Shown: positions 35,297 through 47,014 of the stretch, piece by piece
How the letters are laid out: every line of letters starts with the position of its first letter
Numbering within the stretch: the stretch's first letter is position 1
NCBI RefSeq assembly: GCF_040954645.1
Contig: NC_092803.1
Coordinates: 119,491,461-119,555,460, forward strand
From: Diabrotica undecimpunctata
Taxonomy: Eukaryota > Arthropoda > Insecta > Coleoptera > Chrysomelidae
Direction of reading: 5' to 3'
Length of the DNA: 64,000 nucleotides
Notes under the pieces: generated by a model
What the model was told of the DNA's origin: nothing
Databases searched by the model: none
What the model saw: the letters and a program-made list of their open reading frames with translations, nothing else
Position numbers and translations under genes: made by a program

Positions 35297-36664
35297 TTAT
35301 TTCAATGTTTTAGTACCCTCCAATACTGAAAATATTTTTTGATTTATGCTCTCATTATCTACAGATTTTAAATCCTCAAGTGTGTGAATATTTTTTAAAA
35401 AATTAATGACACACTCCGTCACTGCCTGAGCAATATCTTTATTATCACCTTCTGTGGGTTGAAAGGTAGATTGCTTTGGATACTGGGGAAGAGGATGTGA
35501 TGGTCCAAAACGGAAGTTAAACATGGGAGGGTTCTGTAAGTTTGGGGATGAGGGAGAAGTAGTGGCTTTACGTTTTTTGTTGTTATGGGTTAGTGCCATA
35601 GGTCTGCTACTATCCGAACGTTGAGAATTTGTTGGTTGTGGCTGCTGGAAAGCATGTTTATTACCAGAACTTTGAGGTAGTTTCGGGAAATCTGCCTCGT
35701 AGTTTGTTAAGGCAGAAAAGCGATTGTTCGTTGTTATTTCTGAATATGAAGATTGAAAAAGCTTTTTGGCTTCTAAAAAGGATACTTTCTGTTCTATCAT
35801 CAAATTTTTAATACGTTTCTGTTCCTCGTAAATTGGGCATAGTTTGGAAATCGATGTATGCTGTGTACTCTTGCAATGTATACATGATTTATTAAATTCA
35901 GAACAGTTATGTTCTTCGGTTTTGACAGATCCACATAAAATACAATGTTCTTGGCTGCTTTTGCACTGTTTTGATATGTGTCCGAATCTCAAACATCTAT
36001 AGCATTGTGTGACCCTGCCTATAAACTTTTCCACATTAAAATAAACAAAATTAACGGATATATGGCTGGGTAATATGTTTCCTTCAAAGCTGACTACAAT
36101 GGTCTTCTTAGGTACATACTCAGCTTTACCATCTTTTTCAATTTTCCTGTGCATTCGTCTGATGTCTACAACCCTTGAGTTTGAATTTATGTTTTGTTTT
36201 AAATAATCAACGTCGTAACTTGTGTCAACGTCTCGGATCAGACCCTTGACCTCTAAAAGGTGATTAGGTATGAAAGCTTTTAAGTTTAATTCTTTTAAAT
36301 TTTTATTTGTGACCAACTTATTAGCTTCTGCTATTGAATTTAATATTACTTTAACGCGATTTCTACCTATTCCCTTAATTTCCTGAATGTTTTGTACTTT
36401 TAGATTTTTGTGTAAAATATGTCCTACAAACATAGGATGCAAACGACCCAAACTTTGCTGATTAGTTTTTTCAACATATACGCAATAATTATTTAACAAG
36501 TACTTATCTGGATTTATCGAGTCAAATAGTTTTGGTTCGTCCTCCTTAGCACCTATTGTTCCCATTTCCATGTCGGCAGCAGTACTTTCCATATTGGAAA
36601 AATTATCACTTTCACAAATAACTCCACTATCACCATCTGGCGTCTTATTTTTTACGCTCCCCAT
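35297..36664 (-). CDS. LINE ORF1: gag-like nucleic-acid-binding protein
   Basis: This 455-codon ORF lies directly upstream of ORF2 on the same strand. Three zinc-knuckle-like motifs sit near the middle: C221-x2-C224-x4-H229-x4-C234, C241-x2-C244-x7-H252-x-C254, and C261-x2-C264-x4-H269-x6-C276. The preceding region (about residues 85-215) has the alternating pattern of the RNA-recognition-like domain seen in I- and Jockey-group ORF1 proteins. The N-terminus is acidic and the C-terminal third is rich in Ser, Pro and Gln. The start at 36664 fits a ~150 nt leader. Such proteins bind the element's RNA and form the ribonucleoprotein particle. It appears intact. Confidence 0.9.
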   Translation of the reverse strand: MGSVKNKTPDGDSGVICESDNFSNMESTAADMEMGTIGAKEDEPKLFDSINPDKYLLNNYCVYVEKTNQQSLGRLHPMFVGHILHKNLKVQNIQEIKGIGRNRVKVILNSIAEANKLVTNKNLKELNLKAFIPNHLLEVKGLIRDVDTSYDVDYLKQNINSNSRVVDIRRMHRKIEKDGKAEYVPKKTIVVSFEGNILPSHISVNFVYFNVEKFIGRVTQCYRCLRFGHISKQCKSSQEHCILCGSVKTEEHNCSEFNKSCIHCKSTQHTSISKLCPIYEEQKRIKNLMIEQKVSFLEAKKLFQSSYSEITTNNRFSALTNYEADFPKLPQSSGNKHAFQQPQPTNSQRSDSSRPMALTHNNKKRKATTSPSSPNLQNPPMFNFRFGPSHPLPQYPKQSTFQPTEGDNKDIAQAVTECVINFLKNIHTLEDLKSVDNESINQKIFSVLEGTKTLK

Positions 36665-36784
36665 GGCGGGGGCGAAGTTTTTAAAATCTAACTTATTTAA
36701 ATTGTTTTGATAAATTTAGCAACACGAAAAAACAAAAACTTGAACACTAATTAATAACAAATCGGTAAGCCGGTTATTGTTGTT

Positions 36785-36814
36785 TGACTTCTCTCTTCGA
36801 AGGTTCAAACGAAA

Positions 36815-36818
<4 letters not shown>
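36785..36818 (-). promoter_or_regulatory. Internal LINE promoter: initiator plus DPE
   Basis: The minus strand begins, right after (TA)n, with TCAGTTTCGTTTG, a good arthropod initiator (TCAGTY), placing +1 at 36816. AGTCA lies exactly at +28 to +32 (36789-36785), matching the downstream promoter element RGWYV. This is the TATA-less promoter layout described for Drosophila I, jockey and Doc elements. Confidence 0.7.

Positions 36819-36819
<1 letters not shown>

Positions 36820-36864
<45 letters not shown>
36820..36864. repeat. (TA)n microsatellite at the 5' end of the I-group LINE
   Basis: About 22 TA units between the LINE initiator and the 14-bp palindrome CGTTGGCGCCAACG at 36865-36878. Confidence 0.95.
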
Positions 36865-36865
<1 letters not shown>

Positions 36866-36906
36866 GTTGGCGCCAACGTTGGATCCCATGTGCGAAGACA
36901 ACCTAA

Positions 36907-36955
36907 GGCTATGGCTCCACGAGCGACAGATTGTCGCTAGCAGTAGCAGTAAAAT
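36907..36955 (+). repeat. Harbinger left terminal inverted repeat, 49 bp
   Basis: Exact reverse complement of 38471-38519. The next base outside the repeat arm differs. Confidence 0.93.
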
Positions 36956-37174
36956 TACGGCGGCAGTAAAGCAGTAAAATCATGGTTCCACGAGCGACAG
37001 TTTACAGCGCGCATATTGCCGCGTTTTGGTCTTGTAGTGGCTCCATGAGCGTTAATATGACGCAGCTACAATCAGTGGTATCTTGTCCGTTTATATAGTG
37101 TCCGTATATATAGCAGATAAAATAAATAAATAAATAAGTAAAATAAATTCAGACCGATAATACAATAATATAGT

Positions 37175-37555
37175 ATGGATAATCTATCATTTCAACAAAA
37201 AGTTGTTTTAATATTGGCATTGCGCCGTCGACGTAGGGTTAAAAAACAACGGAAAGGGTGGATTCACCCTGTTCTAGTGCCTAGACAGACAGAGGGAAAA
37301 TTTTTTCTTTTACATAACAAATTAAAAGAATATCCTGACAAGTTTTTTGAATATTAAAGGATGTCAGTGTCTTCTTTTAATTTTTTATTATGTGAAATAG
37401 AAGATGTCATACGAAAACAGGATACATCAATGCATGATAGCCTAAGCCCAGAAGAAAAATTAGCAATTACCAACCTTAAAATAAGATTTCAAATTACGTA
37501 TTTTATAATCCTATACATTTATCTACCTAAAAATAAAAAAAAACAAAATATTTAA
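37175..37555 (+). pseudogene. Harbinger nuclease N-terminal fragment
   Basis: The frame starts MDNLSFQQKVVLILALRRRR and continues with KGWIHPVL, KLKEYPDKFFEY, then, after an in-frame TAA at 37355-37357, RMSVSSFNFLLCEIEDVIRK and SLSPEEKLAIT. This is the typical N-terminal order of HARBI1-like nucleases: W-(I/V)-HP, YPDKFF-x-YFRM, a helix, then SPEEKLAIT. The stop replaces the Phe codon of the YFRM motif. After LAIT the homology ends abruptly in AT-rich sequence, so the DDE catalytic domain is missing. The fragment cannot encode an active transposase. It lies inside the 49-bp inverted repeats, in line with being the remnant of the element's own gene. Confidence 0.85.
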
Positions 37556-38470
37556 CTATTTAACTTTCATTAGAATAAAAAGGGGCCGCCACCACTTCTT
37601 ACCTCTGCGTATTATGTAATTAGCTACTGAATAATTATTAAGTAGATCGACGGCTCCCATATGTCGGTTATATTCATTTATCATATTGGGTTGATGTAAT
37701 GAATCTTCCTTTTCCAATATCTAACTTGCTTTTTTATGTTACAATAATTAAAAAAATTCTGATGCGACATAAAATCTGCTTTGTTGCATTCCTTTATTTA
37801 TGAATCACGCCAAGCTATCGAAAAAGAAACATTAGTACTGAAGGATAATAAAATTTTACTATAAACAATAATTAATAAAATTTTATTTATATGATATGAT
37901 TAGACAACCACTTATATAGAAATGAATCAGCATTTCGAAGAAGGAAATCCAAAAAATAGATTTTCGGGAAATCAATAAAAACTGTTTATTCTCTCTATTT
38001 AACTTTTTCTTATTTAATAATGGCATCTATTATAAAGTACAGTAATACGGTTAATTGGGATTGAAAAAAAACCATCCATTGATTTTTGTTATCTAGAATA
38101 CCGATAAAGAAAATATTGGATTTATTTTTTTCTTAGAACTTATAATTTTTTGTTATGATTTAAAACAAAAAATTGTATGAAAAAACTGTAGAGTAATTTA
38201 TAAAAACAAAGAAACAACTTAACAAACACAGAGAAATAAAAAAACAAGAACAAAAATATCCGATTAAATGAAAATTACCGCTACAAGCGACAAATTACTG
38301 CTAGTGGAGCCACAAACGAGCTGCAAATTACTGCTAAAAAATAGGTCCGGATCTATTCGAAGGCGACACGACCTTGACGACGCGTCTCGGTCTCGAAACG
38401 AAGCGACAAACAATTTACAGCGCGTGGAGCCACTCAGTATCACTGCTGTTGTTTTCATTTATCAAGCTAC

Positions 38471-38519
38471 ATTTTACTGCTACTGCTAGCGACAATCTGT
38501 CGCTCGTGGAGCCATAGCC
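38471..38519 (-). repeat. Harbinger right terminal inverted repeat, 49 bp
   Basis: Exact reverse complement of 36907-36955. Confidence 0.93.
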
Positions 38520-38522
38520 TAC

Positions 38523-39710
38523 TATACACGACCTCGATAAGCTAAACTGCTCACCATTATCAGTTTTTGTTTAAGTTCACTCCTTACAGCATTGAGATAG
38601 GCCAATAAATTGTGTTTTGTCCTATTGGCCTAATTGCGTGTTATTAATTTTAAAATAGACGAAATTTAAGAATATGTGATATTTTATCGAAAACAACTAT
38701 GTTTGTAAATCTGGCGTTTAAAGAATTATAAGATCGGAAAATCGTCTTTATATTTCGAAAGTCGTTGAGATTTTCAAGCAAAGTTATTACATTTCTCGTT
38801 TTCCCAATTAAAATTCCCCTTAGCAGTATTCATAACATATATCTTCTATACCCCCATATGTGTCATCTATAATTGATTTAATTAGTTTGGTGACGATACA
38901 GCCGCCTGTTATTTTGTAAACCGTAAGGAACTGTTAGAACATAAAGCTATCAGCATCATAAAACACTCGCAGAGATAAATTATTTTTTTAAGCCACTTAT
39001 CTTTTCGTTTTTTGTACGGATTCAGATGTATCATCTGGATTTGATAATGTATACAGTTGGGAGTTTTTCGTAAACATGTTTGTTATTGTTAGCTAAGTGC
39101 ATTCTTTTTTTATAGATGGAGTAAACATAAATATTTCTTTTTTTAAGATGGCTAATAAAAGCTTTTTGTTTTAGGACAGTTTGGCCACCTTTGCATTGTT
39201 TTTTTTTTAATCTGAACCTCACACGATATAAAAAGTGTAAACTATTTGATAAGTGAAATTTTATATTTTACCTTATAGTTACAATTTTTTTATTCTTATG
39301 TAGTCATAAAATGAAATCCTAAGACAATTTGGAGAATTATAGCTATTATTAGGGACACTGCAATTGAAATACTTGGTTAATTTTTTTTATTTGCTTTTAT
39401 CTTTTATCTAAAAATGCGAAATACCTTTAAGGATAATATACCAATTGCGTTAAGTTCCACAGCTAAAATTGTTGTAATAGCAGAGGGGGAAGTTAGAGAA
39501 TATGCTATGTACCCACCCTCACTGTTAGTAAAGTTAGAAATATGCTAAGTGCCCTGTTTGTACTTGTTTAATTTTATTATTGGGAATTTCAGTCTTTCGC
39601 TTGACGTTCGGATGGTAACACATGTTTTTTTGCTTGTTTGTGGTTAGTGACTAGTAGATAACTTAACTGGTACCTATCATCATTTTTGTACTCGTAACTG
39701 GTAACGTAGA
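38523..39710. other. AT-rich stretch without supported gene
   Basis: A 63-codon minus-strand frame at 39031-39222 is lysine-rich and unrecognised. Nothing else stands out. Confidence 0.45.
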
Positions 39711-41768
39711 GTCAATTCTGACCCGACATTTTATTTCAGTATAAAAAAACTAGCTAATTAAATTGAAGTTTTGATATATTTATTATTATATCATTATGAA
39801 AGAATATTTTGTATACAAAGAATTGGCGGCAAAAGTTTAACATAAACATGTAATATGGAAAAATAAAAACGCAGTATATTTTTACCTAAAAATGTACAGG
39901 TTTAAAACAATGCCCTAAAAACTAAAAAAATAATTATTCAAAAAAATTGGTCTTTTGGTTTTAAACAAACTTTTAAAAGGTTAAAGATATAGATATAGAA
40001 CTAAAAACAAAAAAATCTGCAAAGACATTTTGAGACATATTATTAGAAACAGTTTAGTGTTTATTGTCTTTGCTTGGTGGACAAATATAACATCTGCGCC
40101 GTTTTCTGGAAGACTTCTGTTCCTGCTGCGTAGTCAGTCTTGGCTCTTTTGTCGATGTAACTATTTCATCAAGTATAAGTACTTTACGAATTATCACCGG
40201 AATTGCTCTGGAAAGCCCCGTTAGAGTTGGGCGGGGTTGCATAAGTGCATTAATAATTTATGTTCCCAAAGTGATCACAAAGTATTTTCATTTTATGTCA
40301 CTGTCAGTACCATTTTGAAAAAGGATAAACGAATTTACAGAAGCAATATATTCATAATAGCATACCACATCGCACATGGCCATCTTCTTGTTCTTCTACC
40401 AGTATTATATGTATGGCATTTCTGATCCAGACTATCTACGATTTAGTGGAATTGTGAAAAATCGTGAAATCAGATTTCTTTATAAGTTCATGTATCTTGT
40501 CACCATGATACATTGAGGACAGAAGAAGTACATACTTATTTTGATTGTTTTTAATGAAGTAAAAACGAATGAAATGCAACTTTTTTATTCGGAATTATAT
40601 ACGATGGAAAATTTCTTTTGTTTTTACCTACCGTTCCAACATAAGTTAGTTTTTGTCCGAGGAATTGGTCTACCAGTTCAATTAAGGTAATCTAGTTATC
40701 TCCAATTATGTTTCTTTTACTTTGCTTTACCGGTTCAATAAGAGATATAGGAGTTAATACTGATAATGTCGGAACAGAAACCTTTTGGGGATTGGGTACT
40801 TCCCTTTTACTACCGGCATAAATAAAGGCATTTAACAAATAATGAGTCGTGGCATAACAGAGGCACATGACTTTTAGACCATATTTGTTAGGTTTACTTT
40901 TTATGTAGACACGAAAGGAACAACGACTTCTAAAACCAACGAGCATCTGATCGATAGGTAACCAGTCTTCTGGTATATAACATCTTTCACAGTATTCTAT
41001 AAACCTTTTAAAAATTTCACTGATATAACGCAATTTGTCATTAAGGCTCTTATAACTTGTAGCCGCGCTCTACCGTAAGGCAGCTAACAGAAATAAAAAT
41101 TGTTTCAGTTACATCATAGAACGAAATATATCGCGTCCAGTGCCGTCACTTGCAAAAAGTCCTTCAGCATCCTCATGATTCGGTTTAAAGACGGACGTAA
41201 GATATAAAAGTCCAAAAAGTGCTTTTATTTCTGAAAACTATAGCTGAAAGCTATTACGTTTATAATAGCATCATCAATTAAAAGGTTCCACAAATTATAC
41301 GGCGTTTTTTCGGGGCAGTATTTTGCAGCAGACTTTAAACCAGAAAGATGTATTTCAATGTTATGACTTCGTGTTTTGACAGTTGTTGGTGAATTTTTTG
41401 ACCATTTGTATCTATTTTTGCCATAAACTTACCATGATCATTCTTGAAAACTTTAACTATCTTCATCATCACTACTTACTACTGAAAGTACAGAACTCTG
41501 ATCGCTGATTTCTCGAATGGTCACTGTTGACGGCACTAGATCATCAATCTTCGTATTCTCTGGAATATGGTTTCACACACAATACCATATTCTGGGTCAC
41601 TGTAATGATCACTGTCTATAGTTGGGGAGTCACTAATATCACCATCATCATCGTTTAAAAAACTTGCCTATGCCTGTTCACTTGTGAACCGTTTTCCATC
41701 AATAATAATCGAATCCATGGTCGTAAAAGTATATGCGTATCTGGTTCCATTAGGTCAGAATTGACCCC
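39711..41768 (-). mobile_element. piggyBac element 1, decayed, tentative ends
   Basis: A piggyBac transposase relic lies on the minus strand between 40040 and 41725. GTCAATTCTGACCC at 39711 faces an inverted counterpart, GGTCAGAATTGACCCC at 41752. Such GGTCAAxxTTGACC words are common at piggyBac-family termini, so these may be the inner parts of the terminal repeats. No clean CCC end or TTAA pair is visible, so the exact limits are uncertain. Confidence 0.6.
40040..41725 (-). pseudogene. piggyBac transposase relic 1
   Basis: The clearest block runs from 41033 to 40692 on the minus strand: YISEIFKRFIEYCERCYIPE, then LPIDQMLVGFRSRCSFRVYI, then KPNKYGLKVMCLCYATTHYLLNAFIYAG. This is the second DDE segment of piggyBac transposases, normally (D)EQLVGFRGRCPFRVYIPSKPAKYGIK, with the catalytic D kept and the E changed to Q. 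The C-terminal part appears at 40242-40054, ending in KRRRCYICPPSKDNKH, a remnant of the cysteine-rich end domain. The acidic N-terminal region is seen near 41700-41460 as Asp/Ser-rich words in broken frames. Frameshifts and missing segments make it non-functional. Piece order is consistent with a single element. Confidence 0.8.
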
Positions 41769-42129
41769 AGACAGTCGAAACACCTACTTCGACTACTATT
41801 TACCGACGCATCGACGTATTTAACAGTTAGAAAAATAAGAAAAAGAGGAGCCGACCGTGCTGTAATACGAGAAAGCAACCAAAAGTTAATTAAAGTTTCT
41901 CCATTTTTGTAGGTTAGCTGTAATTGTAAATTTCAATGCAAAATTCTACCATTCGAGTCGAAACTAAATTTTTTCTCTGAATTTATAATGAATAAACAGT
42001 CCAACTAGCTAACATAAAGCGTAGAAGGCATAGTAGTTATGACGACGTAGCACTTACTCGTAGGCAATGCATTCCATTATACACTATTTCCAATGGTAAA
42101 TGTAACATACCACAAGTCTGCAGAAGTAC

Positions 42130-42480
42130 GGACATAGACATATTTGCTGTAAATCTGATGTTATTAATAAGATCAAATATCCAATCGATACCAAAGGATA
42201 TAAGCCACTACTCTCAAAATAAATCATCGACAGTTTACATATGCCCAGATTTGAACATTAGTCATCTTTACAGAGCTTTCCAAGAAAAATTTCCTACAGG
42301 TAATATTCCTTAAAGTTATTATTGAGAAGTATTTAAAAACGATGATAAAGAGGCCTAGAACCGGCACTTGCAAAGCCTGTGATCTCCTAAATATTGAAAC
42401 TAAACTTAAAAAGAAAGCAAGTACAAAGAAAAAAGTACAGTTGGAGTTACATGTAAAGGTAAACCCGGAAAATGTGGTTG
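42130..42480 (+). pseudogene. Fragment of a DUF7869-like insect protein
   Basis: Broken frames on the plus strand give IQSIPKDISHYSQNKSSTVY, DLNISHLYRAFQEKFPTG, PRTGTCKACDLLNI and KKASTKKKVQLELHVK. The order HIxxFP-SHYxR, LYRxFxEKF, PKTDTCKxCD, LELHxxxA is that of a large insect protein family I associate with DUF7869. The longer copy at 61581-64000 shows the parallel blocks (HIDFFPVV-SHYLRA, MYRLYLKKC, KDQCATC). There is a deletion between LYRAFQEKF and PRTGTCKACD and several stops. It is a dead fragment of one multicopy family. The name DUF7869 is from memory. Confidence 0.55.
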
Positions 42481-42989
42481 TAAACTAATTAAAATTTTGA
42501 TCATAAAATAATTCAAGACATTTATGTTATGTATATGGTACGGTATATGTTTCCCTAAACTTCCCTAAAAATTAATTTACTCATATATTATTGGAAAATA
42601 AATCAAGTCAAGAGAACTTGTTTCGGTGTTGGTGGCTTTTAACACTAAAAATCGGTCTTGAGCTGCAGTTGTAGCGCGCTCAAGTCCTGGATGACGATAG
42701 GCTGGACTTCCAATGTCACAAAAACGTCGCCAAGATTGACTTAGAACACATTGGAGACTATCATGAGTTCAGCTAAATTTTTGCCGCTTGCCACCTTGAA
42801 GAAGGCCTACAGCCAAAATATTTTCAATGCACGAATTAAACAAGAAGGAACAAAATCAAAATAACCAGAATATTTACTGCAGTATAAAAACTATAGTTTG
42901 TTCTTCTGTTAAAAACTTTATCAAATATTTGTTATCACTTTTGCCGTTTTTTTTTTACTTACAAAAATCTTTGACTCGACAATCCTTTG

Positions 42990-43790
42990 TGGATCCTGGT
43001 CTGCTCGAAGATTAGTCGCCAGTATGTTAGGTTCCTAGCAACGTGTTGCCATCTTCTGGTCTCTAGTATTCCTAAGTCGATCTCAACTACTTTTCTTCGC
43101 ATTGCCTTTTTTCTTCTATGTAATCTTTTTTATTCCCTTCTTGGGGTCCAGTATTCCGCTTTTGCTCTTTTTGTCCATCTAATCCACATTTGTCTTTATG
43201 TATGCTCTATTTTTGTTATGTGTTGCTTCTTGGCACACTTCGTCAAACCAGGTTTTGTCTAACTGGTTTGGTTTTCCCCAATATTTCCACATTTTGTTCA
43301 CTATTCTCCACATTTTCCCCCGCTTCTCTCTATATTCTCATCCATTTGTCTCCTATAATCCATCGCATCGGTTTTAATGCGCAGATTATCAACATTAATT
43401 CTGTCTTGTTTTATATGTTTATCCTTTGTAGGTTTAATGTTCTTCCTCTGATTTTTGCCATTACAAGAAAGTAGTCACTATCTATGTTTGGACATCGGTA
43501 GCTTCTGACATCCATGAGGTCGAAAGAATGCTTTGCATCTATTAGGATGTGATCTATCTGATTAACGGTTTTGTTGTCAGGTGATTTCCATGTTTCTTTG
43601 TGTATTATTTTATTAGGAAATATTGTTTCTCCTACTATCATGATTTTGGTGCTTGCAAAGTTTACTAGTGTCAACCCATTACCATTTGGCTCTTCATGCA
43701 AGCTTTTACATCCTATAGTTAGCTGGAAAAAATTGATTTTAGCCAATTTTTGCATTAAGGTTCCCAGCAATTGTTTTTACGTCATGACGT
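42990..43790 (-). pseudogene. LINE endonuclease relic
   Basis: On the minus strand a 119-codon frame (43770-43411) contains KETWKSPDNKTVNQIDHILI, DLMDVRSYRCPNIDSDYFLV and MAKIRGR. These are the last blocks of an APE endonuclease, where NQIDHVLI and SDHFLV are conserved. Here the catalytic His of SDH is replaced by Tyr. Further down, in broken frames to about 42990, are WFDEVCQEATHNKNRA and QMATRC-like words, the linker ahead of the reverse transcriptase. No polymerase follows. The frame on the opposite strand at 43571-43933 is a shadow. It belongs to a different lineage from the RTE elements at 51774-57999. Confidence 0.7.
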
Positions 43791-43995
43791 GGACATCGAT
43801 CTTTGCTTTTTTACTGACTAGCAACTGTACAAACTTTACAAAATTAAATTTAAACGACCATATTAATTTATTTTTATTAGTTTTATTATGTTATGAAAAT
43901 ATCCCTAGACTTTTCCGATGTATGCATATTTGATAGGGTTGTTTTAACTATGTACCGATACTTTTAATGCTAGATTTTTTTCTTTAGTTTGTCCT

Positions 43996-44304
43996 TTAGT
44001 TCCTTCTTAGTTCTTCTGTTAGTTCATTGTCCTTTTTGTTATGATGTAATAATTGCTCATGGAATTTTGTATATACTGAATCTGTTTGATCCTCCGTCTC
44101 TCCTAGTGTTGTCTTCGGGTATTTGATTTTTTCGTCTAATGTGACTAGTGTCTCGCTTGCTTGATCATTTAATACCATTACGTAATTAATTGTCTCATTA
44201 TTGAGTTCTTTACTTGCCATTTTAATATATAGCTTGTACATTAAGGTCCTTGTTAACATTTGTTGCACTTCTTGTTTAATTTTTTCAGTTTTCCTTTTCA
44301 ACAA
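43996..44304 (-). other. Unrecognised 102-codon charged frame
   Basis: The frame is rich in Lys, Glu, Thr and Leu with heptad-like spacing (for example KIKQEVQQMLTRTLMYKLYI and FHEQLLHHNKKDNELTEELR), suggesting a helical or coiled-coil stretch. I do not recognise it. It lies between a LINE endonuclease relic and a piggyBac element and may be retroelement ORF1 or leader sequence. No start or promoter evidence. Confidence 0.25.
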
Positions 44305-45019
44305 TTCTTTTGTGTTTGTCCTTGATTTTCGTATTCGATTCGGTTACTGCATTTGATTGAGTTTCTGCATATGATTTTGTTTTGCATGTGGTACTGAGTT
44401 TTTAAAACAAAGAATGGTAACTACCCGGATACGGGTAACATGAGTCATGTTCTCATATGCTATTTGTGTTCCCCACACCGCTGCTCATGTGGATTCTCCA
44501 CCAAAAGCAATGCAAATTACTATCTGTTATCTTATTACCTACGTTTTTGGTGCGAAAAAATTGAAACCTTTCGGCTAAGTAAATAAAGCTTGACGGATTG
44601 CAGAGACAGGCCAACTATCTGTCTTTTATTTTTAAAAACGTATCGATCAATTTCACGAAAATGAAAAAGAAGACATGCAAGTAATATGGTTACATGGAAC
44701 AAGGATGCAAAAGATAGAAAGTGTTTATAAACTGGACAAGAATGAAAGGTGATGTTAAGATACTTATTTAACCCATTGCTGGCCAAATTAAGTATTAAAT
44801 AAAAAACTGAAAAGTTATTACAAAATTTAGGGATACACTGATACAAAAGAGAATGTCAAGTGTCAATTAATTTGTTTTTATATAAGGGGTGTTTTAGTTT
44901 GAAGGTGGTTCCATGGTGCAACCACTGGTACTGATTAGTACTATCTCAATTTTGATAACATGATAATAAATATTCATAAAGGAGCTAAGTTCACTTTATT
45001 TTTTATGATATTCTAAAAA

Positions 45020-46834
<1,815 letters not shown>

Positions 46835-47014
46835 CTACTAGAACACACTAAAGCGCTCCAAAGCCTGATCGTACCGCATGGCCGATAGTGTAGGAGAGGG
46901 GCTTATAGAATTGGTCTGTGGTTCCGGCCGACGCATACCGGGGTCCGGGACAGTAGGATAAAAATTCGTGAAATTGTGGTTCCACTATGGGACCACTGGC
47001 CCACAAAGGGTTAA

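Larger units (their letters stand above)
31037..36818 (-). mobile_element. Nearly complete I-group LINE inserted in (TA)n
   Basis: The minus strand carries, in order, a ~150 nt 5' leader starting at an arthropod initiator (36816), ORF1 (36664-35297), a ~120 nt gap to the open ORF2 frame, ORF2 ending at 31375, a ~325 nt 3' region, and an oligo-A tail ending at 31037. Its total of ~5.8 kb fits I- and R1-group elements whose ORF2 encodes an RNase H. Both frames are long and uninterrupted, so the copy is young. (TA)n lies at both ends (30857-31036 and 36820-36864), as if the element landed in one microsatellite. The clade assignment (I/Nimb-like) is recognition from memory. The RNase H argues against typical Jockey elements. 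Confidence 0.88.
36907..38519 (+). mobile_element. PIF/Harbinger-type DNA transposon, internally degraded
   Basis: The 1613 bp element is bounded by perfect 49-bp inverted repeats (36907-36955 and 38471-38519) starting GGCTATGGCTCCACGAGCGA. The flanks are TAA (36904-36906) and TAC (38520-38522), a decayed version of the TWA target duplication typical of this superfamily. Subterminal regions hold repeated GTGGCTCC and GCGACA words in both orientations. It contains a broken Harbinger nuclease frame at 37175-37555. The rest, to about 38250, is AT-rich with no recognisable second gene. Autonomous members are usually ~3 kb or more with a nuclease and a Myb-like partner, so this is a deletion derivative. 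Confidence 0.88.

Noticed and set aside
31037..36818. Typical Jockey-clade assignment for this LINE
   Set aside because: ORF2 carries an RNase H domain after the polymerase, which most Jockey elements lack; an I-group assignment fits better.
43571..43933. 120-codon plus-strand frame
   Set aside because: It overlaps antisense to a recognisable LINE endonuclease frame at 43411-43770.
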